DNA from: an uncultured Granulosicoccaceae bacterium
Lineage (GTDB): Bacteria; Pseudomonadota; Gammaproteobacteria; Granulosicoccales; Granulosicoccaceae
Direction: 5' to 3'
DNA length: 43,349 bases
NCBI GenBank assembly: GCA_937957915.1
Contig: CALGNZ010000142.1
Span: forward strand, 1 to 43,349
Within the stretch, counting starts at the first letter, position 1. Each line of letters opens with the position of its first letter. The position numbers and the translations under genes are program-made. Below the pieces are notes generated by a model that worked only from the letters and a program-made list of their open reading frames with translations, did not search any database and was not told the DNA's origin. Of this stretch, positions 8,373-17,612 are shown one piece after another.

Positions 8373-8671
8373 GATTTGTTGTGTCAAAGACACAGGTTGT
8401 TGCGGATATCAAATTTTATGTTAAATCGTATTTTCTTGCTTGCTTGCAGCGGTTTGCAGATGAACTGCGAATGGTTACCAACTATTGAGCACAGCTTGTA
8501 TCGGTGTACTCATTCAGCTTGCATCAGGCGGACTTTCAAGAAGTGGCAAGCGCACTGGTGGGGGAGTAACTGCGCTGACTGACCTGTGATATTGTCAGCG
8601 CTCAGATGCTAAGTGAAAGAGCCTGATAGATAAGTTCGCGGATCGGAGATCTTCTCCCACAACCTTCCCTC

Positions 8672-8767
8672 AATGCCTCTCAGAACGCCTCCCGCAATGC
8701 CTCTCAGAACGCCTCCCGCAATGCCTCTCAGAACGACTCCCGCAATGCCTCTCAGAGCGCGTCCCAG
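8672..8767. repeat. 24-bp tandem repeat downstream of the beta-helix gene
   Basis: Four 24-bp units (8672-8695, 8696-8719, 8720-8743, 8744-8767); the first two are identical, the third has one change and the fourth is more diverged. The core is AATGCCTCTCAGAACG. A partial unit follows to about 8783. Because 24 is divisible by three, open frames exist on both strands; the minus-strand one (8609-8842, GTG start) would encode an eight-residue VLRGIAGG repeat. I do not call either as a gene. The rest of 8373-8845 shows no gene. Confidence 0.85.
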
Positions 8768-8845
8768 AACGCCTCCCTTACGCATAGGCAACTTGGAAGT
8801 GTGTTCAACAAAGAGTAGTTGTCTCTTTAGCGGGCCTGTCACCCG

Positions 8846-10147
8846 CTATTCAGTGGTGCGGTAGGCATTGCCATCGCCGACTGCTTTACCGTTACCAATA
8901 CCTGGCTCCGGCTCCAGTCCCGACTCAGCAATAACAGACTCTGTGGTTCGGTATTCAATCAGTAGCGGCGGTTGGGTGGTGTTTAGCGATTGAAAATTGT
9001 TCTCGGCAATGGTCAGGCGTCTGACATAACCGTGACCTTCGTTGGCATCTTCGGTATTGTGCGGGTCGCAATTGATTGTCGGGTCTGCCAGATAACCTGT
9101 TTCAGAGTAGCCTCCCAATCGTAAATCACCAAAGTGGCTGTCTGTGGCCGTGTTATTTCGCAAGGTGATGTTCTCGGCTATTACACAGTTTTCGGCGCCA
9201 ATATCATAGGCCCAGGGTGCACCCTGCACGGAGTTGCCGGTGATGGTAATGCTGCGCCCGCCATCGACGTATATGGCACCAGCCCAGCTTCGTACGCGCC
9301 CGTAAGCAGGGTTACTCAGTGTACTCATGGCTGTGACGGTGTTGTTTTCTATCCAGCCGCTGCGCGCAGCATCAACAGGGTTGGGAAAGACTTTACCGTT
9401 GATACGGACGGGCGCTGCGGTACCTTCGCCGCCAATGGCGTCTATCGCGATATTGTTGACACGTTCAATGCGGTTGTTGTCGATCACCCAGTTAGTGACA
9501 TTGCCATTGATGGCGATGCTTTCACTGGCGCCGGTTTTCATATCATGCAAATGATTTTGACTGATGGTAATTCGACCGATACGGTCCGCGTCAGTAGCAC
9601 CGCTACCCAGTACAATAATACCGTGTGCACTGGAATCACTGTTGTAGTGATGAATTCTGTTTTTTCGCAGCACAATATCGCGAATTCTACTGCCTGATAT
9701 CTGGATGCCATACACTGGCCGAAAGCCGGATTTCACCCCCGCAAGCTCAACATTTTCAATCAGTACCTGTTCGGTATCACTACCGATGGATATGGTTGCC
9801 CTGCCGGCTACTGCCATTACGGGTTTGCTATGTGCCGAGGCGATAACTTTCGTTTTTGATCGATTAATGGTGAACGGACTGACCGGCTTTGTCGCCCGTA
9901 TTTCAATGACACAATAGTTGTCATAGCCTGCCTTTTTATCGCACTGCTCGATCGCATGGTTAATATCGTCGACAGCAATCACGTTTGGGCGGGTATCGAA
10001 CCGGGTCAGCCAGCCGAGGTCGGGTCTGCTGGCGGCATCCGGTTCAATGGCGCCCCACCTGGCCTGAGCTGTGTCCGCCAGTAAAACTAAAGCGAGGACC
10101 GGCAGCAATACACAGTTACACCGACCTTTTTTGCGTATTGGAGTCAA
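8846..10147 (-). CDS. Secreted right-handed parallel beta-helix repeat protein
   Basis: 433 residues with a signal peptide (about 1-29, ending AQA). The body is a ladder of short hydrophobic/asparagine turns such as IRDIVLRKNRIHHY, IGRITISQNHLHDM, TNWVIDNNRIERV, SGWIENNTVTAM, SITITGNSVQG and LRRLTIAENNFQ-like segments, the pattern of pectate-lyase-like beta-helix proteins. Such proteins bind or cleave polysaccharide outside the cytoplasm. I cannot identify catalytic residues, so enzyme versus structural role is open. The frame begins with TTG and a poor ribosome site; no better start precedes the signal peptide. It stands alone on this strand. Confidence 0.8.
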   Translation of the reverse strand: MTPIRKKGRCNCVLLPVLALVLLADTAQARWGAIEPDAASRPDLGWLTRFDTRPNVIAVDDINHAIEQCDKKAGYDNYCVIEIRATKPVSPFTINRSKTKVIASAHSKPVMAVAGRATISIGSDTEQVLIENVELAGVKSGFRPVYGIQISGSRIRDIVLRKNRIHHYNSDSSAHGIIVLGSGATDADRIGRITISQNHLHDMKTGASESIAINGNVTNWVIDNNRIERVNNIAIDAIGGEGTAAPVRINGKVFPNPVDAARSGWIENNTVTAMSTLSNPAYGRVRSWAGAIYVDGGRSITITGNSVQGAPWAYDIGAENCVIAENITLRNNTATDSHFGDLRLGGYSETGYLADPTINCDPHNTEDANEGHGYVRRLTIAENNFQSLNTTQPPLLIEYRTTESVIAESGLEPEPGIGNGKAVGDGNAYRTTE

Positions 10148-10552
10148 GGGGTTTCTTTTTGCATGAAGGGGAAATACATTTTGTTACAGGCAAGGTAGAT
10201 AGACTAGACGATAATTGTTGTTTTCGGTACAAACCCGGTGGGCCTGGCGCGCCTCACTACAGACACCAGGCTTGATTTGTTCAGCCAGCGGCAAGGTTCA
10301 GACAACAAACTGCCGGATAGGCAAAAACCGGCATTGGAAACCAGGCCGGCTGCCCAATACCTGAGCCATTCGTTACCTGTATCATGACCCGGTGGTTGCC
10401 AGTCTGGGAGTCATGAGTATGGCTGGCCGCAGAGTTGCTGGTAAACATTGTTATAGTGGCAGCACAAACACGAATCGTTACGTTCGGCAATCTGAACTTT
10501 GCTTACAGTTGGTTGCCAATATCTGAAGACGAAGGATAATCAGAGAGTTATT
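10148..10552. other. Divergent intergenic region, beta-helix gene / lpoB-like gene
   Basis: About 400 bp without a gene. It must hold the promoters of both flanking divergent genes, but I could not place convincing -35/-10 pairs. An interrupted inverted repeat GCCTGG/CCAGGC near 10242-10271 is the only structure noticed, and it is weak. Confidence 0.4.
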
Positions 10553-11149
10553 ATGAAAAAGATCAACGGAGTCGCCATTGCGTTTCTATCGTTGTTTATG
10601 GTCGTGTCCTGCGCGACCACACGCAACATCGATACGGCGCAGGAAACCCATTACGACGCCAGCTACGATTTTTCTGACAAAGCAAAAATCGTCGATCGTC
10701 TCAGCGCCAGTCTGGTTGATTATGCTGCTGGTTCCACCATCAAGCCGGTAGTGATCAGCTACGGTATTGGCAATGAAACCAGTGAACACATCAACACCGG
10801 CGGAATAAGTGATGATATCCGTCTGGCGCTTATTCGCTCCGGGCAATACCAGCTGCTTAATGAAGGGCAGCGATACAATATTCAGGATGAATCAAGTTAT
10901 CAGCAAAGTGGCACCGTGCCGGCGTCACAGCGGATTGCTCAGGGTCGGCAACTGGGTGCGGACTACATTCTTGCAGGGACATTGCGTTCTATCGTAAAAA
11001 AGCCACCCAGAAGTATTCGTTTAGTTAAAAAGAAGCTGGTGTATTACAGCTTGAACCTTGAACTGACTAACACTGAATCCGGTGCAATTGCCTGGGCTGA
11101 CAAGGTTGAGCTCGCTCGTGAGCAATCAAGACCGATTATAGGCTGGTAG
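10553..11149 (+). CDS. lpoB: LpoB-like lipoprotein, penicillin-binding-protein activator family
   Basis: Predicted outer-membrane lipoprotein that in enterobacteria spans the periplasm to activate PBP1b. From this ATG it has 198 residues with a lipoprotein signal peptide MKKINGVAIAFLSLF and a lipobox VVSC (Cys20). The folded domain has SYGIGNETSEHINTGGI, a predicted helix around SDDIRLALIRSGQY, and the terminal EWADE-type motif seen here as AIAWADKVELAREQ. An in-frame TTG at 10499 would place residues ahead of the signal peptide and is rejected. The next gene is a COG3014-type lipoprotein, a pairing common in gammaproteobacteria, which supports the assignment. Functional equivalence to E. coli LpoB is inferred. 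Confidence 0.8.
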   Translation: MKKINGVAIAFLSLFMVVSCATTRNIDTAQETHYDASYDFSDKAKIVDRLSASLVDYAAGSTIKPVVISYGIGNETSEHINTGGISDDIRLALIRSGQYQLLNEGQRYNIQDESSYQQSGTVPASQRIAQGRQLGADYILAGTLRSIVKKPPRSIRLVKKKLVYYSLNLELTNTESGAIAWADKVELAREQSRPIIGW

Positions 11150-11175
11150 CGGTAGCCACAAGTGGCCTGCTAGTT

Positions 11176-12438
11176 ATGGATATGCGTCAGCGCTGGTACC
11201 AGCGCGTTTATTGTTCTGTGTGCACTCGCAGCGGCCGATTGTGCGTGGTACTGCTGTGCCTTTTTACGATGGGGTGCAGTACCACCGTGCTGGATAAAGC
11301 CCGGTTACAGTATGCTTCCGGTGACGCGCAATCTGCTTTGCAGACTTTGGGTGATGGCTCCGAAGTACCGTCGCGTGACAAGCTTTTGTACTGGCTGGAG
11401 CGCGGGTTGATTCTTCATGAAGAGGGCAACTATGCGGAAAGTTCACGTGAGCTGTTAAACGCTGCTGCGTATCTTGAAGATAATGACTTCGTTAGTATCA
11501 GTGCCGAGGCCCGGTCGCTGCTTGCGAATGACTGGATACGCAAATACAAAGGGGAATACAGCGAACAACTGTGGATACACACCTATCTGATGATGAACTT
11601 CCTCTCTCTTGGGCGCTACGACAGCGCAGCCGTCGAGGCAAGGAGAGCGTTAGAGCGAATTTCAGACCGGGAGAACGTGTTGCAGCATGATGCGTTTACC
11701 CGTGCGCTGATCGGCCTGAGTTTTGAATCGGCAGGGCAGGCAAACAGTGCGTATATCGAGTATCGCAAACTGGCAGATCTGACAGGTAAGCCCGGTCACT
11801 CACTGACGTCATCGTTATATGCGCTGGCTAAATCCCTTGGCTTTGATGAGGATGCCAGAAAGTACGAGCGGCAGATGGCGCAGACCCCGTTGACTACTGC
11901 AGGTCACGCTGAAGTCGTATTGTTTTTGGCAACTGGCAGACTGCCGGAAAAAATTTCCAGTTCACTGATCACTGACTACGATGAGAGAGTCGCGTTCCCG
12001 CAGTACTTACCTGATCGAGATGCGCCGCCGGTGGTTACCGTGTCTGTAGATGGAGTGGATTGCGACTGCAGCGTGGTCGCCTCAAATCTCGGTCAGCTGG
12101 CGCGCAGTTCGCTGAATAGCCGCGGTATAGCGTTGACAACCAGGTTGCTGGCGCGAGCCGCAGCCAAAGACGCATTGGCTGATAATCTGGCCAAAAAAGA
12201 TGAGGTCGTTGGTGAAATAGCACGGCTGTTGCTGTTTGTACTGGAGGAGGCGGATACTCGCGGGTGGCACAGTCTGCCCGGTCATCTCTCGTTGCTGCGC
12301 GTACCTGTTAATAAGGGCAGTCAGGAAATTGTCGTCAAGTCGTTTTCGACGGCACCAACGATTATCGATGTGTCGACCTTGCAGGCAGGGGAGCGACGAT
12401 TTATCGCAATGAGAGAACGCGGTTTTCTCGACTTTTAG
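11176..12438 (+). CDS. COG3014-type lipoprotein with TPR-like helices
   Basis: 420 residues. The N-terminus has a basic region, a hydrophobic stretch LCVVLLCLFT and lipobox TMGC with Cys34, so it is a probable lipoprotein. Residues 40-250 form helical hairpins resembling tetratricopeptide repeats (KLLYWLERGLILHEEGNYAESS, YDSAAVEARRALERI). The C-terminal part is a compact domain with LPGHLSLLRVPV. The family has no established biochemical role but often sits beside LpoB-like genes, as here with 26 bp between them. I infer an envelope role linked to peptidoglycan synthesis. A second ATG two codons in is equally possible. Confidence 0.75.
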   Translation: MDMRQRWYQRVYCSVCTRSGRLCVVLLCLFTMGCSTTVLDKARLQYASGDAQSALQTLGDGSEVPSRDKLLYWLERGLILHEEGNYAESSRELLNAAAYLEDNDFVSISAEARSLLANDWIRKYKGEYSEQLWIHTYLMMNFLSLGRYDSAAVEARRALERISDRENVLQHDAFTRALIGLSFESAGQANSAYIEYRKLADLTGKPGHSLTSSLYALAKSLGFDEDARKYERQMAQTPLTTAGHAEVVLFLATGRLPEKISSSLITDYDERVAFPQYLPDRDAPPVVTVSVDGVDCDCSVVASNLGQLARSSLNSRGIALTTRLLARAAAKDALADNLAKKDEVVGEIARLLLFVLEEADTRGWHSLPGHLSLLRVPVNKGSQEIVVKSFSTAPTIIDVSTLQAGERRFIAMRERGFLDF

Positions 12439-12565
12439 GTGTGATATAGACCAGTTGCGCCGTGGGCTTGGTCGGACTACTAGGTTTGTGCAGTTTGTTT
12501 TTCATTGTATTGGTGCGGTTCGTGTCTGAAAGCGCAGTATTACAAGGTCTGTCAAAGGATTGATT

Positions 12566-13504
12566 ATGGACAACATCAGCTTGTTGCGTGAGGCACGCCG
12601 TGTCTTTGCGCGAGGTGGCAATATTAGCCATCACTTCAGAAATAGAAACCTGTCAGAAGCTGATCAGCTTAAGATTATCGAATACGCCTACGATCTGCAG
12701 TCTGGTTCCTACACGCATGCTGTCACGACTGATGCGGTGGTCAGAGCGAATAAGCAGCAATGGGGGAGTCGAGTCGGCAAGCTATTGACAGAATACGGTA
12801 TTCACAGTGCCATAGAGGCGGGTGTTGGCGAGGCTTCAACCCTGCGTTACATCTCGGCTTCCAGTCCACCCTCAGTTCAGTTTGCAGGCTTTGATATTTC
12901 GCTCAGCAGGCTATGCTTTGCACGACGATTTTTGCACACGGTGAATAACGATGCCACCTTGTTCACCGGTGACTTAGGGGCTATTCCGGTAATCGACAAC
13001 GCTTATGATGCTGTGTTATCGAATCATAGTCTGGAGTCCAACGGCGGGCGCGAGCGAGAAATTCTGTCAGAGATGCTTCGCGTCAGCAGGCGGTACCTGA
13101 TCCTACTTGAGCCCGACTATGAGCGTGGCAATCAGCAACAAAAAAAACGTATGGACAGCTTTGGTTATGTTCGGGGTCTGCGTTCGCACCTTGCCGGTCT
13201 TGGTGCGCGTGTGTTGCGGGATGAAGCCTGGGATCTGAACCTGAATCCGCTCAATGCAGCGTCGTTGCTAGTGGTGGAGAAAACAGCACCGGCAGGCTGG
13301 AACGATCCTGTCGACCAGCCATTGGCCTCTCCGTTTTCCGGTGAGCCATTGCAGTGCGGAGATGGCTATTTTTACGCAAAGAGCGACGGTATGGCTTTTC
13401 CTGTGATTAACGGCTTTCCCTGTTTACTGCGGGAGCAGGGCGTGGTTGCAACACATTTGATGGGTGACAGTAGTATTGCGTCCCCGGTTAGAAAAGCGGC
13501 CTGA
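12566..13504 (+). CDS. Class I SAM-dependent methyltransferase with Trm112-like C-terminal segment
   Basis: 312 residues. The SAM-binding motif I is IEAGVGEAST, with further Rossmann signals FAGFDISLSRL and AVLSNHSLESNGG-like motif IV. The C-terminal 60 residues (SPFSGEPLQCGDGYFYAKSDGMAFPVINGFPCLL in two overlapping parts) resemble the Trm112-type domain, although only single cysteines rather than pairs remain, so zinc binding is doubtful. AAAGGA six bases before the ATG at 12566 favours it over the TTG two codons upstream. The substrate is unknown; small metabolite or lipid methylation is plausible. Confidence 0.78.
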   Translation: MDNISLLREARRVFARGGNISHHFRNRNLSEADQLKIIEYAYDLQSGSYTHAVTTDAVVRANKQQWGSRVGKLLTEYGIHSAIEAGVGEASTLRYISASSPPSVQFAGFDISLSRLCFARRFLHTVNNDATLFTGDLGAIPVIDNAYDAVLSNHSLESNGGREREILSEMLRVSRRYLILLEPDYERGNQQQKKRMDSFGYVRGLRSHLAGLGARVLRDEAWDLNLNPLNAASLLVVEKTAPAGWNDPVDQPLASPFSGEPLQCGDGYFYAKSDGMAFPVINGFPCLLREQGVVATHLMGDSSIASPVRKAA

Positions 13505-13614
13505 TAGTAACCCCAGTAGACTGACTCACAAGGTTACGCGGCGGCACCACGTTACTTGCAAACCGGTGCGCTTCGCGCGACTTTGCACGCCCTGCCGTCT
13601 GTTGGCCTGTATGT

Positions 13615-13636
13615 AGCCCCGGGATATTATCGGGCT
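13615..13636. terminator. Inverted repeat between convergent genes
   Basis: AGCCC and GGGCT (13615-13619 and 13632-13636) flank an AT-rich loop in the gap between the convergent methyltransferase and Amt-kinase genes. No T-run follows, so terminator function is only suggested by position. Confidence 0.3.
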
Positions 13637-13761
13637 CCCTGGCTAACGCAAGGTGTGGTGAGAAAAACGAACCGCACCAAACCACAGGCTCGATATAACA
13701 CGTGCACACCGCGCAGACTTCTCCTACCCGGTTTTACCATTTTATTTTGTAGGTGTGCGTC

Positions 13762-16700
13762 TCAGGTGCCGGTGTCCTGCCAGTCATCGGCTTCGTCATC
13801 CGGTACCGGAATAAACTGTGATATCACTTTGAACAAGGTTTCCGGTTGCATCGGTTTGGTTACGTAATCATTCATACCGGCCTCAAGACAGGCTTCACGA
13901 TCACCTTTTAGTGCATTGGCCGTCAGTGCGATGATCGGCATGCGATCACTCTCGGGTATCTGTTGTTCCGCTTCCTTCTGACGAATTGCACTGGTTGCGG
14001 CAAAACCGTCGAGCACCGGCATTTGGCAATCCATTAGTACCAGATCAATGCCACCCTCATTGAGACGATCGATGCCCTCCTGACCGTCATTGGCGACATC
14101 AACCTGATAACCTGCCTGTTCAAGGATCTCGGTTGCCACAATCTGGTTGATCGGATTATCTTCTACTACCAGTATTGTGAAGGATGACGTTACCGGCTCT
14201 GTTGTCGTGCGTCTGGTTGTGTTCTTTTTAGCTCTGATACTGGTTACTTTTGCCTTCTTTTTTGCAGTCTTTTTGTGAGCGGTTTTTTTAGCCGTAATCT
14301 TTTTCTTCGCAGCCTTCTTTTTTGCCGATGCCTTGCTTTTCTTTTTCGCTTTGCTTTTAGTGGGGATCAGCTTGTCCGCCAGCGCTGTTGAAATTGAATC
14401 AAACAGCCGTGATGCTCGTACAGGTTTCACCAGCAGGGTGTCAAAATTTTCCATGCCGTCGTCGTCTTTACTGACCTGATCGATTGACGTCAGCATAATT
14501 ACTTTCAGTTCGGCCCCGTTTTTGGTTTTTCGAATTCTGTCGGCCAGCTCAATACCATCCATCTCCGGCATGTGGTAGTCGAGTAGTAGAAGTTCGTAAG
14601 GGCTGCTGCTCTGGTTTGCCTTTTCAATCAGTTGAAGTGCTTTATAGCCGGAACTGGCGCAATCAATCTCGAGTCCAAATGGTGTCAGAAGCTGTTGCAT
14701 CAGTTCGAGGTTGACCGGGTGATCGTCAACTACCAAAACCCGGGTACCCGCAACAGAAGGGGGCAATTGACTTTTGTCGGTGCTTACCTTTTCAGAGAGT
14801 GGTAGTTCAACGGTCAGTGTAAACACAGACCCTTTGCCGATATCGCTGGTAACGGTAATGTCGCCGTCCATCAATGAGATCAGCTGTCGGCTAATCGTTA
14901 GCCCGAGGCCGGTCCCGCCATACTTTCTGGTGGTTGATGAATCGGCCTGGGTAAAAGATTTGAATAGTTGCTGCAGGCTTTCCTGGTTGATACCACAGCC
15001 GGTGTCTTTAACCTCGATTGTCAGTTTCACACTGCTATCAGATTTTTCGGTGCAGTTGGCTGTCAGTGAAACCAATCCGGTGTCGGTGAACTTTACCGCG
15101 TTGCCCATCAGGTTGATTAGAATCTGTCGCAGCCTTTCCGGGTCGCCAACAAGCCAGTCTGGTATTGACGGATTGATATGTCCGATTAGCTCAATATTTT
15201 TACTGGCTGTTTGTGAGGCGAAAATATCGACCACATCAGCCAGCAGATCACGTGCTCGAAAGTCGATAGTATCAAGTTCCATCTTGCCCGCCTCGATCTT
15301 TGAAAAATCGAGAATATCGTTAATGACACTCAACAGGCTATGTGCTGAATTTTGCGCAATATCAATATAGCGTTGCTGGAACCCTTCCAGTTCAGATCGC
15401 GACAGGAGTTCGAGCATGCCGGTAACGCCGTTTAATGGCGTGCGAATTTCGTGGCTCATATTGGCCAAAAATTGACTTTTTGCTTTATTGGCAGCTTCTG
15501 CGGTCTCCTTGTCAAATCGCAGTTGCTCGTTTTCCATACGGTCGGATATGTCGGTAAACGAAGCAAGGTAACAGGCGGGCTGGTCAATGGTCTCCCTGAT
15601 GCTATGTATAGAGCAAATGGCGTAACCGGTTTTACCGTCGATCTGGCGGGTAAATTTTAAATCAAGGTCGATCACCTGGCCGCGCTGGTCGAGTATGTCG
15701 CGAGGTGTTTGCTGTTGCTGATCAATAACAAGGTCGAGGTTTTCTATGTAGGCACCCAGCGATGACATGAGCCGATCAACCGATGCATAGCCGAGTATAT
15801 TTGCCGCAGCGGGGTTTGCCTGTAAAGGGTTGCCCTCCAGATCAAGTTGAATAATTCCCTCGCGTGTATTTTCAAAAATGTACTGGAAGTGTGAGGCTTC
15901 CTTGAGCTGTTTATAAGCTTCTTCACGGGTTTGCATTTCCAGCCTGACGCGATCCAGCACCCGGTTGTATTCGTTCGCCACCTGACCGGCCTCGGTGTGT
16001 GGTTCAACTTTTACCGGTTGACTGAAATCGCCAGCGTTGCCGTGGTCACGCATGTTGGTCAGCAGATCAAGTATTTCGGTGGATGCATTGTGCTCTGATA
16101 CGTTAAGGCCCATCAGCTCGTCTTCGGCGCTGACACGCAGGGGCTGGAATTTGTCGATCAGGCGAATCAGCAGGTAGCCTATGCCCAGTGTAAAAGCGCA
16201 GACAACGCTGACGCCAAAGGCCTGTATAGCAAGTTGTTCTATCACAGAGTGGTTGTTGGGAAACAGCTCCCGGTTGCCGAACAGTGCGACCATTAAAGTG
16301 CCTGCTATTCCGGCTGCGCCGTGTACGGGAAATGCGTTTATGGCATCGTCTATCCTGCGACGCTCCAGAAGATGCGTGGCGAACTGAGTGACGATTGCCG
16401 CAATGATGCCGATCATCACCGCATCGAGTGCACTATACAGGTGGGGGCCTGCGGTAATACCGACCAGACCTGCAAGCGTGCCGTTCAATACACCTGCGAT
16501 TTGCGGTCTGCCAGTGCGATAGAGAAACCACAGTATCAGGGTCAGGCCACCTGCGGCGGCAGACAGTGAAGTATTGATTACGATGGGAGCGATGTTGCTA
16601 TTGAAGCCGGCGTTACTGCCACCGTTAAAGCCAAACCACCCAAACCACAGCAAAATCACACCGACGGTTGCCAGTGGATAGTTACTGCCCTGAATTGTTG

Positions 16701-17304
16701 AATTGCGTTGTGCTTCTGCGTCGTCCGAGGCAGTATTTGCATCACTGAACCGGCCAATTCTTGGCCCGACAACCAACACGGCGGCAAGTGCCAGGCACCC
16801 GCCAAGAGTGTGAACGGTGGTTCCACCGGCAAAGTCAATGAAGCCAAGTTGTGCCAGCCAGCCTGTGGTTTCACCCTGCGCTGTACCGCCCCAGATCCAG
16901 TGGCCTGCCAGCGGGTAGAAGAAGCCGGCGATGCAAACACTGATAATAAGGTATGCCCGGTAGCGTGTTCGCTCGGCCAGTGCACCGCCGACAATAGTTG
17001 TTGCAGCACCGCAAAACATTAATTGGTAGAGAAACCAGGCGCCGTTGCCGGATTCATGGCTGTAGACAAAATCCGATGTGCCAAAGTACCCGGAAAAGCT
17101 GTCGCCGTACATGATGGCGTATCCGATCAGCCAGTAGGTAATGCCTGCAAGCGTAAAGTCAGACAGGTTCTTGAATGCGACATTAATGCTGTTCTTGGAT
17201 CTGACCAACCCGGTTTCAAGGAGGCAAAAACCCGCCTGCATTACCATGACAAGAAAGGCAGAGAAAAGTAGCCAGGTGGTATCTAGTGCTGTGAGAGATT
17301 GCAT
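13762..17304 (-). CDS. Ammonium transporter (Amt) fused to PAS-hybrid histidine kinase with two receivers
   Basis: 1180-residue membrane protein. Residues 1-395 are a complete Amt channel of about 11 membrane segments: MQAGFCLLETGLVRSKN (22-38), ammonium-site Asp157, and both pore histidines His165 (GGTTVHTLGG) and His328 (FPVHGAAG). A linker (400-470, HAMP-like or coiled coil) leads to a PAS domain (about 471-590). HisKA follows with phospho-acceptor His618 (MSHEIRTPLNG), then the ATPase with N-box Asn735, DTGCG (767-771) and GGTGLGL. Receiver 1 has Asp909, receiver 2 Asp1092. Between the receivers, residues 983-1031 are almost all Lys/Ala/Thr. The architecture suggests ammonium sensing coupled to phosphotransfer, as in Amt-sensor fusions of anammox bacteria. 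No cognate regulator or glnK is adjacent. Confidence 0.95.
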   Translation of the reverse strand: MQSLTALDTTWLLFSAFLVMVMQAGFCLLETGLVRSKNSINVAFKNLSDFTLAGITYWLIGYAIMYGDSFSGYFGTSDFVYSHESGNGAWFLYQLMFCGAATTIVGGALAERTRYRAYLIISVCIAGFFYPLAGHWIWGGTAQGETTGWLAQLGFIDFAGGTTVHTLGGCLALAAVLVVGPRIGRFSDANTASDDAEAQRNSTIQGSNYPLATVGVILLWFGWFGFNGGSNAGFNSNIAPIVINTSLSAAAGGLTLILWFLYRTGRPQIAGVLNGTLAGLVGITAGPHLYSALDAVMIGIIAAIVTQFATHLLERRRIDDAINAFPVHGAAGIAGTLMVALFGNRELFPNNHSVIEQLAIQAFGVSVVCAFTLGIGYLLIRLIDKFQPLRVSAEDELMGLNVSEHNASTEILDLLTNMRDHGNAGDFSQPVKVEPHTEAGQVANEYNRVLDRVRLEMQTREEAYKQLKEASHFQYIFENTREGIIQLDLEGNPLQANPAAANILGYASVDRLMSSLGAYIENLDLVIDQQQQTPRDILDQRGQVIDLDLKFTRQIDGKTGYAICSIHSIRETIDQPACYLASFTDISDRMENEQLRFDKETAEAANKAKSQFLANMSHEIRTPLNGVTGMLELLSRSELEGFQQRYIDIAQNSAHSLLSVINDILDFSKIEAGKMELDTIDFRARDLLADVVDIFASQTASKNIELIGHINPSIPDWLVGDPERLRQILINLMGNAVKFTDTGLVSLTANCTEKSDSSVKLTIEVKDTGCGINQESLQQLFKSFTQADSSTTRKYGGTGLGLTISRQLISLMDGDITVTSDIGKGSVFTLTVELPLSEKVSTDKSQLPPSVAGTRVLVVDDHPVNLELMQQLLTPFGLEIDCASSGYKALQLIEKANQSSSPYELLLLDYHMPEMDGIELADRIRKTKNGAELKVIMLTSIDQVSKDDDGMENFDTLLVKPVRASRLFDSISTALADKLIPTKSKAKKKSKASAKKKAAKKKITAKKTAHKKTAKKKAKVTSIRAKKNTTRRTTTEPVTSSFTILVVEDNPINQIVATEILEQAGYQVDVANDGQEGIDRLNEGGIDLVLMDCQMPVLDGFAATSAIRQKEAEQQIPESDRMPIIALTANALKGDREACLEAGMNDYVTKPMQPETLFKVISQFIPVPDDEADDWQDTGT

Positions 17305-17612
17305 GCGGGTTTTGTATTTATTGCAGAGTGGGGATGCAAGCGCAGTGTTTGTACCATTTGCGTGGTAACTGTTTGATTTGTAGCGGCTTTAGCCGAGGTG
17401 TGTGGAGGATGTCACAGACCGCAGCCGGTATCGTGTCGACCGTTAGTAGCGGCAGCGATAAATTTGAGGATTGTGGTGGTGGTTGTTATGAATGAATGGC
17501 ATTGTTAAAAACACTATATTGACGGTTCTGCGGTGGCGTTGGTTTATTGACTTGTGTGTTTTTTGACAGTCGGCAGGTTTATAGCGCGAGTTTTTTTGGT
17601 AGCCGCCTTTTA
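17305..17612. other. Upstream region of the Amt-kinase gene with small hairpin
   Basis: 308 bp between two minus-strand genes. It should hold the Amt-kinase promoter. The only structure seen is CGGCT-TT-AGCCG at 17384-17395, a short perfect palindrome of the REP type. No sigma-54-like site was found that I would defend. Confidence 0.4.

Noticed and set aside
8609..8842. 77-codon minus-strand frame over the 24-bp repeats
   Set aside because: Openness is a by-product of the three-divisible repeat; the start is GTG without a ribosome site and the plus strand is equally open.
13762..17304. Possibility that the Amt-kinase fusion is two genes merged by error
   Set aside because: The frame is continuous, the linker is coherent, and such fusions exist in other bacteria.
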